Assembly: GCF_039542385.1 (NCBI RefSeq)
Contig: NZ_BAABIA010000010.1
Span: forward strand, 62,001-126,000
DNA length: 64,000 bases
Source of the DNA: Prosthecobacter algae
GTDB lineage: Bacteria > Verrucomicrobiota > Verrucomicrobiia > Verrucomicrobiales > Verrucomicrobiaceae
Direction: 5' to 3'
Positions 43,707-52,087 of this stretch are shown here, piece after piece. Below the pieces are notes generated by a model that saw nothing but the letters and a program-made list of their open reading frames with translations, made no database searches and was not told the origin of the DNA. Positions within the stretch are counted from its first letter, which is position 1. Each line of letters begins with the position of its first letter. The position numbers and the translations under genes were made by a program.

Positions 43707-44702
43707 TCAGATCAGGCCCAGTTCGGTCACGGCGTCGCGCTCTTCGCGGAGCTCGGTTTCCGTGGCCTTGATCTTTTCCTGGCTGAATTCATTCACGGGC
43801 ACGCCCTGCACGACTTCCCACTTGTTGCCGTCGGTGCGGATCGGGAAGGAGAACATGAGGCCTTTTTCGATGCCATAGCTACCATCGGAGCAGACGGCCA
43901 CGCTGGTCCAGTCGCCTTCAGGTGTTGGGCGGGTGAGGCTGTGGACGGTGTCGCAGGCGGCATTGGCAGCGGAGGCGGCAGAGGAAAGGCCACGTGCGGC
44001 AATGATCGCTGCACCGCGCTGCTGGACCGTCTTGATGAAATCACCTTTGAGCCAAGCGTGGTCGCTGATCACGTCCGTGACAGCTTTGCCGTCGATCTTG
44101 GCGTTGAAGAAGTCAGGGTACTGGGTGGCGCTGTGGTTGCCCCAGATGGCCAGGTTGGAAACGGTGCTGTGATGCACACCAGCCTTGGCGGCGAGCTGGC
44201 TCTTGGCGCGGTTTTCGTCCAGACGGGTCATGGCAAACCAGCGGTCTGCAGGCACGCCCTTGGCGTTGTTCATGGCGATGAGGCAGTTCGTGTTGCACGG
44301 GTTGCCCACCACGAGGACGCGCACGTCACCAGCGGCGTTTTTCTCGATCGCTTTGCCCTGGCCAGTGAAGATGCCGCCGTTGATTTTCAGGAGGTCCTTG
44401 CGCTCCATCCCTGGGCCACGTGGCACGGAACCGACGAGGATGGCCCAGTTGACGCCCTGGAAGCCGACGTCCAGTTCGCTGGTGGGGGTGATGCTATTGA
44501 GCAGGGGGAAAGCGCAGTCATCCAGCTCCATGCACACGCCGTTGAGCGCGCTCAGGGCTTTCTCGTCATTGCGCTCGATCAGGCGGAGATTCACTGGCTG
44601 GTCGGCTCCGAAAAGGGCACCGGAAGCGATGCGGAAGAGGAGGGAATAACCAATCTGACCGGCGGCACCGGTGACTGCGACTGTGATGGGGGCTTTGCTC
44701 AT
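43707..44702 (-). CDS. mdh: Malate dehydrogenase
   Basis: Interconverts malate and oxaloacetate with NAD(H) in the TCA cycle. The 331-residue protein starts [20 protein letters not shown], the Rossmann Gly motif of the cytosolic-type [31 protein letters not shown] and [16 protein letters not shown] carry the substrate Arg/Asp and catalytic His. I use the ATG at 44702; an upstream frame adds 38 residues from the leader that are not part of the family. The gene is alone, with the A/B cassette beginning on the other strand after 301 bases. Confidence 0.95.
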   Translation of the reverse strand: MSKAPITVAVTGAAGQIGYSLLFRIASGALFGADQPVNLRLIERNDEKALSALNGVCMELDDCAFPLLNSITPTSELDVGFQGVNWAILVGSVPRGPGMERKDLLKINGGIFTGQGKAIEKNAAGDVRVLVVGNPCNTNCLIAMNNAKGVPADRWFAMTRLDENRAKSQLAAKAGVHHSTVSNLAIWGNHSATQYPDFFNAKIDGKAVTDVISDHAWLKGDFIKTVQQRGAAIIAARGLSSAASAANAACDTVHSLTRPTPEGDWTSVAVCSDGSYGIEKGLMFSFPIRTDGNKWEVVQGVPVNEFSQEKIKATETELREERDAVTELGLI

Positions 44703-45003
44703 GGTATGGAGCGTGAACGATTCGCAGCGGATGCCTGGGGGCAAGGGAAAAAAGCCGACGTCTGAGAAAGCGAAAGAGGGGCTAAATTCACCCCCTGCAA
44801 AAGGGTGTGAGTACATTGTACAGCCATGGATTATGGCCTAACGCTTAGTGTGTAGCAAATAATATGTACCTTGTGTCCTTCATACGTGTACCTAAAACCA
44901 TAGAAACTTCATTTACTTTCCCTTTGACGAAGACTTATCCATGTAACAGATTCGTCACATCTTCTGGGAAAAACCGGAAGATGCTCCCATTAAAACACCC
45001 AGT
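44703..45003. other. Divergent intergenic region with a leader hairpin
   Basis: A 301-base, lower-GC region between mdh and the first A gene, presumably with promoters for both. CATCTTCTGG (44958-44967) can pair with CCGGAAGATG (44974-44983) with one G-U pair and a six-A/G loop. The hairpin ends 20 bases before the first A gene and may lie in its 5' leader. Nothing else was recognised. Confidence 0.45.
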
Positions 45004-45846
45004 ATGAATAAACCACAGTTCCTGAAGGCTTTCTGCCTTGCCATTCTTCCTATCGCATCCCAAGGTTTCAGCGCTGACCCAGTGCCGGCGTCCGCTTCCA
45101 CCTTCAGCCTGGCTCTCACCGTCAGCAGCACTGCTAACGCGACGGTGGCGAAAAATGCGAGTGGCGTGCCTATCAAAGGCGCCGCGTTAGTTGATTCTAC
45201 GACCTACACTTCAACGAAGAATGGTGCCACCATCACGACCACTGAGCAGGTGACCAAAATCGTTGCCTCCAAATACACGGTGAAAGAATTCCTCACCGAC
45301 CTCACAGGCGAAGAAAATCCCCTGATCACGGACATCAAGGGCTGGAGCATCCAGAAGATCCAGGCGACCACCAACATTGAAGGTGACCTCAACATCACCG
45401 CTCCGTCCTACTTCCTGGTGAAGAAAGGCGCGGCCCCCATCTCCCTAGGCAACCGAATCTCCTCTAACAGCACGGTAAAGAAGAGTGGCCTCAACCAGAA
45501 GGTTGTGACTTCCTCGACAACGACGACCGGCGAAGAGCCTGTCACGACGGTTACCCCTGTTTCCACCAGCTACTCGGAAGCTCTGAAATTTGCAGGCGGT
45601 CTCACATTGGTCGTGAAAGGCAAAACCTTTGGCCTTGCTGGTATCTACACTGGCAGCCAGAAGCTGGCTTTCACCAAGGCTAAAGACGAAGTGATCCTTT
45701 CTGGCGCTGGCAAGTTCACCTCCCTCGCTGGCTCCACCAATGAGCAGGCTATCCTGGAAGGTTCTGCTGCACTGACCGCCGGTATCGCTACCGACGTGTC
45801 CACCTACCCTGGTTTTGTGGTGGTTGAGGACGTGCCGAATCCCTAA
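45004..45846 (+). CDS. Unrecognised secreted protein, family A, copy 1
   Basis: A 280-residue protein I do not recognise. It has a signal peptide (FLKAFCLAILPIASQGFSAD) and a Ser/Thr-rich beta-strand-like mature part with no Cys. It shares with two further proteins in this cluster an N-terminal block (TFSLALTVSSTANATVAK, then GVPIKG), a middle block (SKYTVKEFLTDL, then ITDIKGWSIQKIQAT) and a C-terminal block (ILEGSAALTAGIATDVSTYP). It is followed by an intrinsic terminator and then by a family B gene. The pattern suggests a periplasmic or surface protein; the function is unknown. Confidence 0.8.
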   Translation: MNKPQFLKAFCLAILPIASQGFSADPVPASASTFSLALTVSSTANATVAKNASGVPIKGAALVDSTTYTSTKNGATITTTEQVTKIVASKYTVKEFLTDLTGEENPLITDIKGWSIQKIQATTNIEGDLNITAPSYFLVKKGAAPISLGNRISSNSTVKKSGLNQKVVTSSTTTTGEEPVTTVTPVSTSYSEALKFAGGLTLVVKGKTFGLAGIYTGSQKLAFTKAKDEVILSGAGKFTSLAGSTNEQAILEGSAALTAGIATDVSTYPGFVVVEDVPNP

Positions 45847-45900
45847 TATTCGTCAGAGGCCTTCATCTCCCTGATGAAAGCAGACTGATCCCAAGATCTC

Positions 45901-45933
45901 GCCACCTGCCGAAATGCAGGTGGCGTTTTTTTT
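45901..45933 (+). terminator. Intrinsic terminator after A copy 1
   Basis: GCCACCTGC and GCAGGTGGC pair around a short loop and are followed by G and eight T. It lies 54 bases after the A1 stop and 21 bases before the B1 start, so B1 must be read by read-through or from a promoter in or near the stem. Confidence 0.9.
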
Positions 45934-45954
45934 CCCACAATCTCATCATCTCCA

Positions 45955-46473
45955 ATGAACAACTCCCCCAAGATCCTGTTAGTCGGGGTGGCCGTGGCTG
46001 CCGCCGTGTGCGGCGTGTTCTTTTTCATGGCTGGCGGCCCTCAAAACAGCGTTGGTAAACGCGCCCAAACGGCTCCTGGAAAGAGCCCAGCACCCCTTGA
46101 AACCCCTCGTCTGTCGGGTCCGACCAATCCTACTGGTGTGGGAGAGGCGCAGCCCCTCCTAGCACTCGTCGAACGGCCCTCAGTTCCCAAAGTGGAAACG
46201 AAACCCCAGATTTTCGAGGCGATTCATGATGCTGCGGTTTCCTACGATGCCAAGGAACTACCCAAGATTCAGCCTTACCTGCTTCATCCCGATCCGGAAA
46301 TCCGGGCGGCAGCCCTTCAGGGCATGATTGATTTGGGCGATGCGGCGGCAGGCCCTCTGCTACGGGCGGCTGCACCACTTGCCCCATCCCCAGCCGAGGC
46401 GAAGAACCTGAGGGAAGCGGCTGACTTTGTGGAGCTCCCTTCAGCGTCGCTCATTAACAGGCCGGAAAAGTAG
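45955..46473 (+). CDS. Unrecognised membrane-anchored protein, family B, copy 1
   Basis: A 172-residue protein with one N-terminal membrane helix (ILLVGVAVAAAVCGVFFFMA), a Pro-rich linker of about 50 residues, and a compact helical C-terminal region: AIHDAAVSYDAKELPKIQPY, LLHPDPEIRAAALQGMIDLG, DAAAGPLLRAAA. The second part reads like a HEAT-repeat unit. Family B copy 2 (47763-48290) shares this region almost residue for residue. The topology suggests an anchored periplasmic domain that may bind the A protein encoded next to it. No known family was recognised. Confidence 0.75.
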   Translation: MNNSPKILLVGVAVAAAVCGVFFFMAGGPQNSVGKRAQTAPGKSPAPLETPRLSGPTNPTGVGEAQPLLALVERPSVPKVETKPQIFEAIHDAAVSYDAKELPKIQPYLLHPDPEIRAAALQGMIDLGDAAAGPLLRAAAPLAPSPAEAKNLREAADFVELPSASLINRPEK

Positions 46474-46735
46474 AGCCAGTTTGTTTTGACTGGAGGAAAG
46501 AAGGAAATTTGCAGCAGCAGGGGACGCAGTTTTGGGGATCTCTCTTCGAGCCCTCCTTGCCACCAAACAAGGATGCCTTTGCATCATGCGGAAAGGGGGG
46601 GGGACATTTTCAAACGACTCTGGATAAGCTTTACGGCATCTGGTAAAAACTTTATTTGAGGTGTCGCTTACGGTTGACTTCCATTTAGACAAACTTTACT
46701 CGCTCTTGCCTTGCTCTTAAATCATTCATCTAGCT

Positions 46736-47671
46736 ATGAAAATTGCTCTCCTTCCCTTTGCCCTACTGGCACTGTCTGTTTCATCCGTTAACGCTGCCGT
46801 TCCCGGCTCCGTGGCGAACGTGACATTTGCCCTCACTCTGACCAATTCGACCCCAGGCACGGTGTTCAAAGATTCCAGGGGCGTCCCAGTCAAGGATCCT
46901 GTGACGAAACCCGCTTATATTAACCAGTGGGTCATCGCGAATGATGCCGCCAAAACAGTGGTGAGTAATTACGAAGACATCTCCAAGATGAAGACCGTGA
47001 AATTCGGTAACAAGGAGCTTTTGACGGAGCTAGTGGATCAAGGAATCCTGCCTGAATACGGTGACAAAGCCCCTTACATTGCAGGCTGGACGATTGTGAG
47101 CGTCAATGCGTCCGGTTTCGCAAATGAATTTGGCGAAGGGTTTCAGCAGTATCCGAGTAAATTCTACGCCGTGCACAAGGCGGAAGGGGACATTGTGGAT
47201 CTGAGCAACCACATTGATTATAGCTTTGGTTCGGACTATGCTGAAACCAGCACTTACAAGACCGTGGAGAAGTTTATCAATTACAACACTCCACAGCAGT
47301 CAACAACCTTGTCTCTGACCAATACCTCCAACTGGAAGGAAACCGTTTACTACGAAATTGATTTCGAGGGTTTTAATAGTGGAGCAACAGTCACCGCCTT
47401 GTTGGATGGATTTGAATTCGCTGGCGTCTCCGCCATTGGCAATAAACAGACCTCTATCGGGGTGGGATTGGAAAAGATGGATGTGTTTGTGGATACGGCT
47501 GGCAAGACCGCCAGCATTTCGGGTGCAGGCCCTCGTATCGAAGAAGATGGTGATCGCGCCGTGGTGGAGGGTAGCATCAGCTTCTCCGCTGGCAAAGTCG
47601 AAGCGGATGTCACGGTCTATCCAAATCTCCAAACGGCTCCGACGCCAGACCCTGTAAACCCGCTGGAATAG
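46736..47671 (+). CDS. Unrecognised secreted protein, family A, copy 2
   Basis: A 311-residue exported protein with signal peptide KIALLPFALLALSVSSVNAA. It follows the same plan as A copy 1 but is diverged: VTFALTLTNSTPGTVFKDSR with GVPVKD, then NKELLTELVDQ and AGWTIVSVNAS, and the C-terminal VVEGSISFSAGKVEADVTVY. The central part is richer in aromatic residues (for example YYEIDFEGFNSG). It has a 262-base leader of lower GC after B1 and a strong terminator after its stop. The function is unknown. Confidence 0.8.
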   Translation: MKIALLPFALLALSVSSVNAAVPGSVANVTFALTLTNSTPGTVFKDSRGVPVKDPVTKPAYINQWVIANDAAKTVVSNYEDISKMKTVKFGNKELLTELVDQGILPEYGDKAPYIAGWTIVSVNASGFANEFGEGFQQYPSKFYAVHKAEGDIVDLSNHIDYSFGSDYAETSTYKTVEKFINYNTPQQSTTLSLTNTSNWKETVYYEIDFEGFNSGATVTALLDGFEFAGVSAIGNKQTSIGVGLEKMDVFVDTAGKTASISGAGPRIEEDGDRAVVEGSISFSAGKVEADVTVYPNLQTAPTPDPVNPLE

Positions 47672-47699
47672 TTCTTGGCTTCCAGTCTTGAACAACGCA

Positions 47700-47731
47700 C
47701 GCCTTCGGTGAAGTTCACCGAAGGCGTTTTT
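47700..47731 (+). terminator. Intrinsic terminator after A copy 2
   Basis: CGCCTTCGGTG and CACCGAAGGCG form an 11-bp stem with loop AAGTT, followed by five T. It stands between the A2 stop and the B2 start, in the same place as in the first A-B pair. Confidence 0.9.
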
Positions 47732-47762
47732 GTGGAAAGTGCCTCTAGTGATTGAAACAAAC

Positions 47763-48290
47763 ATGAAATCTTCTCTTGTCTGGCTTCTGACCGCTGTGCT
47801 CGCAGTGGGTGTTTTGATGATGGTCGCCTTCCAGGCAGGCGGCAGTCCTGAGAAGCCAGGGGTGCCTGGGGCCGCGACGCCTCCCGCGACCTCACTGCCC
47901 GCAGCCGATCAGGCTGCAAGCAAGCCGGAGCCTGTGACCGCACCCGTTTCGAAGCTCGTCCCGGACGATGCGCCGCGTGAAGTCCTCCTGGAGGCCATCA
48001 ACGACGTGGCCATCACTTATGACCCGGTGGAACTGCCGAAGATCAAACCCTACCTGCTTCATCCAGATGCAGAGGTCCGTAAAGCGGCCTTGGATGGCAT
48101 GGTCGTGTTAGGAGATGCGGCGGCATCGCCAATGTTGCGGGATGCGGCCCGGCAAGTCACCTCCACCAAAGAAGCCATCGAGCTGATGCAGGCCGCCGAA
48201 TATTTGGAGCTTCCCTCGGCGACAGGCTTGCTCAAGAGTGGAACCACCAAAGCCGAGACGGGTCCCCGCAAGGGGGGCATGCCGCGCTAA
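47763..48290 (+). CDS. Unrecognised membrane-anchored protein, family B, copy 2
   Basis: A 175-residue paralogue of B copy 1, with the same layout: a membrane helix (LVWLLTAVLAVGVLMMVAFQ), a Pro/Ala linker, and the helical part AINDVAITYDPVELPKIKPY, LLHPDAEVRKAALDGMVVLG, DAAASPMLRDAA. The ATG at 47763 begins the membrane helix; an upstream start adds 11 residues from the terminator region. The strong conservation of the C-terminal part against a freely changing linker implies selection on the folded domain. Function unknown. Confidence 0.75.
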   Translation: MKSSLVWLLTAVLAVGVLMMVAFQAGGSPEKPGVPGAATPPATSLPAADQAASKPEPVTAPVSKLVPDDAPREVLLEAINDVAITYDPVELPKIKPYLLHPDAEVRKAALDGMVVLGDAAASPMLRDAARQVTSTKEAIELMQAAEYLELPSATGLLKSGTTKAETGPRKGGMPR

Positions 48291-48466
48291 TTTAGCTGCT
48301 CCACTGAGCGGATTCAGATGATTTAGCTAGGCGCAGTATTGAAAATACGGGTTTAATGTGAAGGCTCATGTTTAAATCCATGAGGCATGGAATGCGGTTA
48401 GTTTGAAATGCGGTTTGACCTCTCTTGGGCTACCCTTATCGGTCACTGGTTGGCATAAACGTCATT

Positions 48467-49408
48467 ATGAAAAAGTTAATCTCCACTTCCTCTTGGATCG
48501 CTTTGCTGGCGATCACAGTTTCTGCCAATGGCCAAGGCCCTCTACCTGAAATTCCCGGTACGGTCTCGTCCGTCACGATAAGCCTGGCGTTCACCACAAC
48601 GGTGGATGGCACGGTGAAAAAAAGCGTGACCACGGGTAGGCCACTGACGGGGACTGACGCTGCTCCGACGGACTACAATTACTGGGCAGTCGTGAAGGAT
48701 GGAAAAAGGATTGAGCAAGCTGAAGAGGTGGTGACCAAGATGTTAACTTCCAAGTATTCCAATAAAGAATTCCTCTTGGATTTGAAGGACGCGAACGTGA
48801 TCACGGACATCAAGGGCTGGAGCGTCACGAAAGTTCAGGCGACGATCGAAGGGCCTGAAGTCACGGCAGTGGGTCGAATTGTTAACGTGGAGAATGGCCC
48901 CGTTCGGTTGTATCTCACTCACAAGACTCTCCCTTCGATTCCAATTGATGAATACATCAGTGTTCAGGGGTTAGAAGCCGAAACCGCGATAGCGCTGGCT
49001 TTGAACAGTAAGAGACTGGCAAAGTACAATGCGCAGGAAGTGCCCACATCTGACGTCACGACTCACAACGTGAGCCTGAAAAGCATGGGTTTCGTGAGAA
49101 TTTCCTTCAGCCGATTGGTGACTGTGGATGAAAGCGAAGTCCGCTTTCTAGACGAACTTCAATTAACTGGAGCATCCATGGGTGGCGAAAAGCTGGGTTT
49201 CTATGGACCACGAAAACTTCAGGTTTTGGTCCCGGCAGCCGGCAAGCTTGGGCCTTTGGTTGGCTTTTACCAATATTATGATCCGAGCGAACGCGATGGT
49301 TTTGTTTCAAGGGTCGAAGGCTCTGTTTCGCTGGGCGCTGGGGTGGTGAAAAACGTGGGCGTTTTCCCCGATGTTACTGTGGATCCAGATCCAGAAAACG
49401 TGCAGTAA
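48467..49408 (+). CDS. Unrecognised secreted protein, family A, copy 3
   Basis: A 313-residue exported protein with signal peptide KKLISTSSWIALLAITVSAN. It keeps the family blocks: VTISLAFTTTVDGTVKKS, then SKYSNKEFLLDLKDANV with ITDIKGWSVTKVQAT, which is very close to copy 1, and the C-terminal RVEGSVSLGAGVVKNVGVFP. The start ATG at 48467 is chosen for the signal peptide. No family B gene follows; a bidirectional terminator and the AraC gene close the block. Function unknown. Confidence 0.8.
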   Translation: MKKLISTSSWIALLAITVSANGQGPLPEIPGTVSSVTISLAFTTTVDGTVKKSVTTGRPLTGTDAAPTDYNYWAVVKDGKRIEQAEEVVTKMLTSKYSNKEFLLDLKDANVITDIKGWSVTKVQATIEGPEVTAVGRIVNVENGPVRLYLTHKTLPSIPIDEYISVQGLEAETAIALALNSKRLAKYNAQEVPTSDVTTHNVSLKSMGFVRISFSRLVTVDESEVRFLDELQLTGASMGGEKLGFYGPRKLQVLVPAAGKLGPLVGFYQYYDPSERDGFVSRVEGSVSLGAGVVKNVGVFPDVTVDPDPENVQ

Positions 49409-49436
49409 TTTCGATTTCAGCTTTGGCTTTTGAATA

Positions 49437-49466
49437 GAGGTAGCGGGTAACCGCTGCCTCTTTTTT
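49437..49466. terminator. Bidirectional terminator shared by A copy 3 and the AraC gene
   Basis: GAGGTAGCGG and CCGCTGCCTC pair (one G-U) around GTAA and are followed by six T on the plus strand. The stop codon of the convergent AraC-type gene (TAA at 49467-49465) overlaps the T-run. Confidence 0.85.
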
Positions 49467-50265
49467 AGATTCGATTGCGGTAGCTGGAGGGAGTCTGGCC
49501 TGTGCGTTTACGAAAGTGCTGCGTGAAGGCACTTTGATCCGTGAAGCCGCAGCGGCAGGCGATTTCGGAGACCGAGAGCGCCGTCGTTTCCAGCAGGCGG
49601 GCCGCTGCCAGCACACGGGTCTTCAGGAGGAACTCCTGGGGCGAAAGGCCAAAGGTGGTCTGAAATCGGCGCTGCAATTGCCGCAAGGACTGGCCGCAGG
49701 CACGGGCCACGTCTTCAATGAGCAACGGCTTGCTGAAGTCCTGGCGGATCATTTCCACAGCCTGGGCTACGGTTTGGAAAACCGGCAACCGACGTTCGGC
49801 CTCATCGGGTCGGCGCAGCAGGCCCATGACTCCCTGGATGTCGCCCTGGGTATCCAGCACCGGCAGCTTGGTCACGAGGAACCAGTCTGGCATGCCCTGC
49901 CGGTCCCACCAGAGTTCAATGCGCTCGATGCTGGTAGCCTTCCCAGTGAGGAGCTGGTCGTCGTCATCCACATAAGCCTGGGCCATGCTGCCAGGGTTGA
50001 GGTCAAAGTCCGTCATGCCCAGGATCTCGCCCTCCTCATGCATGGAGTAGCGCTGCCGGAGGCCCTCACTGGCAAACATGAGGTGGCCTTCACGGTTCTT
50101 GGCAAAGAAATAGACGCCGGGGATGTGATCAAACAACCGATGGAAGAGCGAGGTGGGGGCCAGGGTGGCCACCCAGCGGTCGCGCTCCTGCTGCCAATGA
50201 CGGACCACGCCCTCAGGCCGCTGGTGCAGCGTGCGTGGTTTGAGGAGAGTCGCATTTCGCATCAT
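49465..50265 (-). CDS. AraC-family regulator with PAS-like sensor domain
   Basis: A 266-residue transcription factor. Residues about 35-150 resemble a PAS domain (FHRLFDHIPGVYFFAKNREG, MTDFDLNPGSMAQAYVDDDD, LPVLDTQGDIQGVMGLLRR). The C-terminal 100 residues are two helix-turn-helix motifs of the AraC/XylS type: DVARACGQSLRQLQRRFQTT and SVSEIACRCGFTDQSAFTQH, ending FRKRTGQTPSSYR. It is divergent from the hexulose-phosphate-synthase-like gene with a 54-base gap, so it is probably the regulator of that gene. The ligand is unknown. The start may be either of two adjacent ATG codons (50265 or 50262). Confidence 0.88.
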   Translation of the reverse strand: MMRNATLLKPRTLHQRPEGVVRHWQQERDRWVATLAPTSLFHRLFDHIPGVYFFAKNREGHLMFASEGLRQRYSMHEEGEILGMTDFDLNPGSMAQAYVDDDDQLLTGKATSIERIELWWDRQGMPDWFLVTKLPVLDTQGDIQGVMGLLRRPDEAERRLPVFQTVAQAVEMIRQDFSKPLLIEDVARACGQSLRQLQRRFQTTFGLSPQEFLLKTRVLAAARLLETTALSVSEIACRCGFTDQSAFTQHFRKRTGQTPSSYRNRI

Positions 50266-50319
50266 CTTTGTCGTGACGATGATGCCTGGGTTTGTGTAAA
50301 GCTGCAATCCCCCAACCGC

Positions 50320-51015
50320 ATGAAACCCATCGTCCAGATTTCCCTCGACCTGACCAACATTGACGAAGCCCTCGAAACGGCGGCCCTGGCCATGCGAGCG
50401 GGAGTGGACTGGCTAGAGGCCGGCACGCCGCTGATTTTGGCCGAAGGGCTGCATGGGGTGCGGGCACTGAGAAAAGCCTTCCCCAACACGCCCATCGTGG
50501 CGGATCTAAAGACCATGGATGGTGGCTACCTGGAGGCCGAAATGATGGCCAAGGCGGGTGCTACCCATGTGGTGGTGATGGCCCGGGCGCATGCCGAGAC
50601 GATCAAGTGCGTGGTGAAAGCGGGGGCGGATTTCGGCTGCAAGGTCATGGGGGATAACATGGTGTGCCCGGACATGGTGGAAGGGGCGAAGTTTCTCGAA
50701 GACCTAGGCTGTGACTACGTCATCCACCACATCGGTTACGATGAGCGTCGCGGCATCGCCGCTGCGGGCCATCGCATGCCCAGCCCCATGGACCAACTGC
50801 GAGAGGTGGTGAATGCCGTCAAAATTCCCGTGCAGGCTGTTGGCGGGCTGAGCCTGGAGCAGGCCATCCAGTGCCCGCAGTATGGGGCACCCCTGGTGGT
50901 CCTGGGGGCCCCGCTCACCATTGATGCGGATTCTTTTAAAACCGCCGATGGTAATCTGGAAAGCTCCCTGCGCCTGATCTGCGAGGCCGTGCATGCGCAA
51001 ACGGTGGTGCGGTAA
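50320..51015 (+). CDS. 3-hexulose-6-phosphate synthase / keto-gulonate-phosphate decarboxylase-like
   Basis: A 231-residue TIM-barrel of the orotidine-5'-phosphate decarboxylase suprafamily. VQISLDLTNIDEALETAALA, TPIVADLKTMDGGYLEAEMM and KAGATHVVVMARA show the D-x-K-x-x-D metal and catalytic group of HPS/KGPDC enzymes, and VQAVGGLSLEQAIQ gives the phosphate-binding Gly loop. It may act either on hexulose phosphate with formaldehyde or on a keto-sugar acid phosphate. No hexulose-phosphate isomerase gene is next to it, so the formaldehyde path is not supported by context. Residues upstream of 50320 in frame do not belong to it. pdxA converges after seven bases. Confidence 0.8.
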   Translation: MKPIVQISLDLTNIDEALETAALAMRAGVDWLEAGTPLILAEGLHGVRALRKAFPNTPIVADLKTMDGGYLEAEMMAKAGATHVVVMARAHAETIKCVVKAGADFGCKVMGDNMVCPDMVEGAKFLEDLGCDYVIHHIGYDERRGIAAAGHRMPSPMDQLREVVNAVKIPVQAVGGLSLEQAIQCPQYGAPLVVLGAPLTIDADSFKTADGNLESSLRLICEAVHAQTVVR

Positions 51016-51022
51016 AAAAGCT

Positions 51023-52018
51023 TCAGCTCGCCAGCTTCGCCGCCAGCAGCACAGCCTCGACGAGACTCTGCCCGTTGGCTTTGCCCTGCCAGGCAATGTC
51101 ACAGGCCGTGCCGTGATCCACACTTGTACGCGGCACGGGCAGGCCTAGGGTGGTGTTGACGGCGGAGTCGAAGGCCAGGGCCTTCAGTGGGATGAGCGCC
51201 TGGTCATGATACATGCAGATGTACGCATCCACCGTCTTGCGTTTGGCAGGGATGAAGGCGGTGTCAGGAGGCAGAGGACCTTCAATGGTCATCCCCTTGG
51301 CACGGGCAGCGGCAATAGCGGGCTCGATGAGGGTTTCCTCCTCGCGCTGGCCAAAGAGGCCATGCTCGCCTGCGTGTGGATTCAGCCCGCAGACGGCCAG
51401 CTTCGGTTTCCGGCCCAGGTGGCGCTGCACGGCATCAGCAGTGAGTTCGATCACCTCTAAAATTCGCGCGGAAGTGAGCGAGGGCACCACGTCCTGATAA
51501 CCGATGTGGACGGTGACGAGGCTGCAAATCATGACCTCAGAAAAGAAGGCCATGCAGGAGCGGGCGGCATCCATTTTCTCGGCAAACATCTCCGTGTGTC
51601 CTGGATACATGATCCCCGCCGCACGGAGAGCTTCTTTATTGATCGGGGCCGTGGCCACCGCAGCGACCTGGTCTGCCAGCGCAGCCTGGATGCTCTTCTC
51701 AATGTAAAGGTAACTGGCGGCTCCCGTGCGGGCGCTGACGGTGCCGGGGGTGAAATCCGCCGCATCGAACCCGAAGAGATCCAACACCGCAGGCTCCTCC
51801 AGCGAGGTCGCTTTTTCTGCCCACTCGATCTCGGAGAGGATGCGTTTTGGCGCAGGCAATCCCGTCTGGCGGGCGCAGCGGGCCAGCAGCCGGGCATCCC
51901 CAAAGATGACTGGGGTGGCGATTTCGCGTACAGCTTCATTCGCCAGCAGTTGCAGGCAGATCTCCGGACCGACCCCGGCAGGGTCGCCCATGGTGACAGC
52001 GATGATGGGTTTGGGCAT
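51023..52018 (-). CDS. pdxA: 4-hydroxythreonine-4-phosphate dehydrogenase (PdxA)
   Basis: A 331-residue NAD-dependent enzyme of vitamin B6 synthesis or a PdxA2-like relative. PIIAVTMGDPAGVGPEICLQ is the diagnostic start. ATAPINKEALRAAGIMYPGH and GLNPHAGEHGLFGQREEETL provide metal-binding His and substrate residues, and YICMYHDQALIPLKALAFDS and GTACDIAWQGKANGQSLVEA complete the pattern. It is a normal length. Because it lies next to a sugar-phosphate aldolase-like gene, a role as a PdxA2-type dehydrogenase in sugar acid breakdown cannot be ruled out. Confidence 0.93.
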   Translation of the reverse strand: MPKPIIAVTMGDPAGVGPEICLQLLANEAVREIATPVIFGDARLLARCARQTGLPAPKRILSEIEWAEKATSLEEPAVLDLFGFDAADFTPGTVSARTGAASYLYIEKSIQAALADQVAAVATAPINKEALRAAGIMYPGHTEMFAEKMDAARSCMAFFSEVMICSLVTVHIGYQDVVPSLTSARILEVIELTADAVQRHLGRKPKLAVCGLNPHAGEHGLFGQREEETLIEPAIAAARAKGMTIEGPLPPDTAFIPAKRKTVDAYICMYHDQALIPLKALAFDSAVNTTLGLPVPRTSVDHGTACDIAWQGKANGQSLVEAVLLAAKLAS

Positions 52019-52087
52019 GAGTCTTCCTCAGCTATGGGGAGGTTCAGCGCTGTCGTCAATCCTATGCGTGCAGGTGCCTGTTGTGGG

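Noticed and set aside
49516..50319. N-terminal extension of the hexulose-phosphate-synthase-like frame
   Set aside because: It is antisense to the AraC gene; the TIM barrel starts at 50320.
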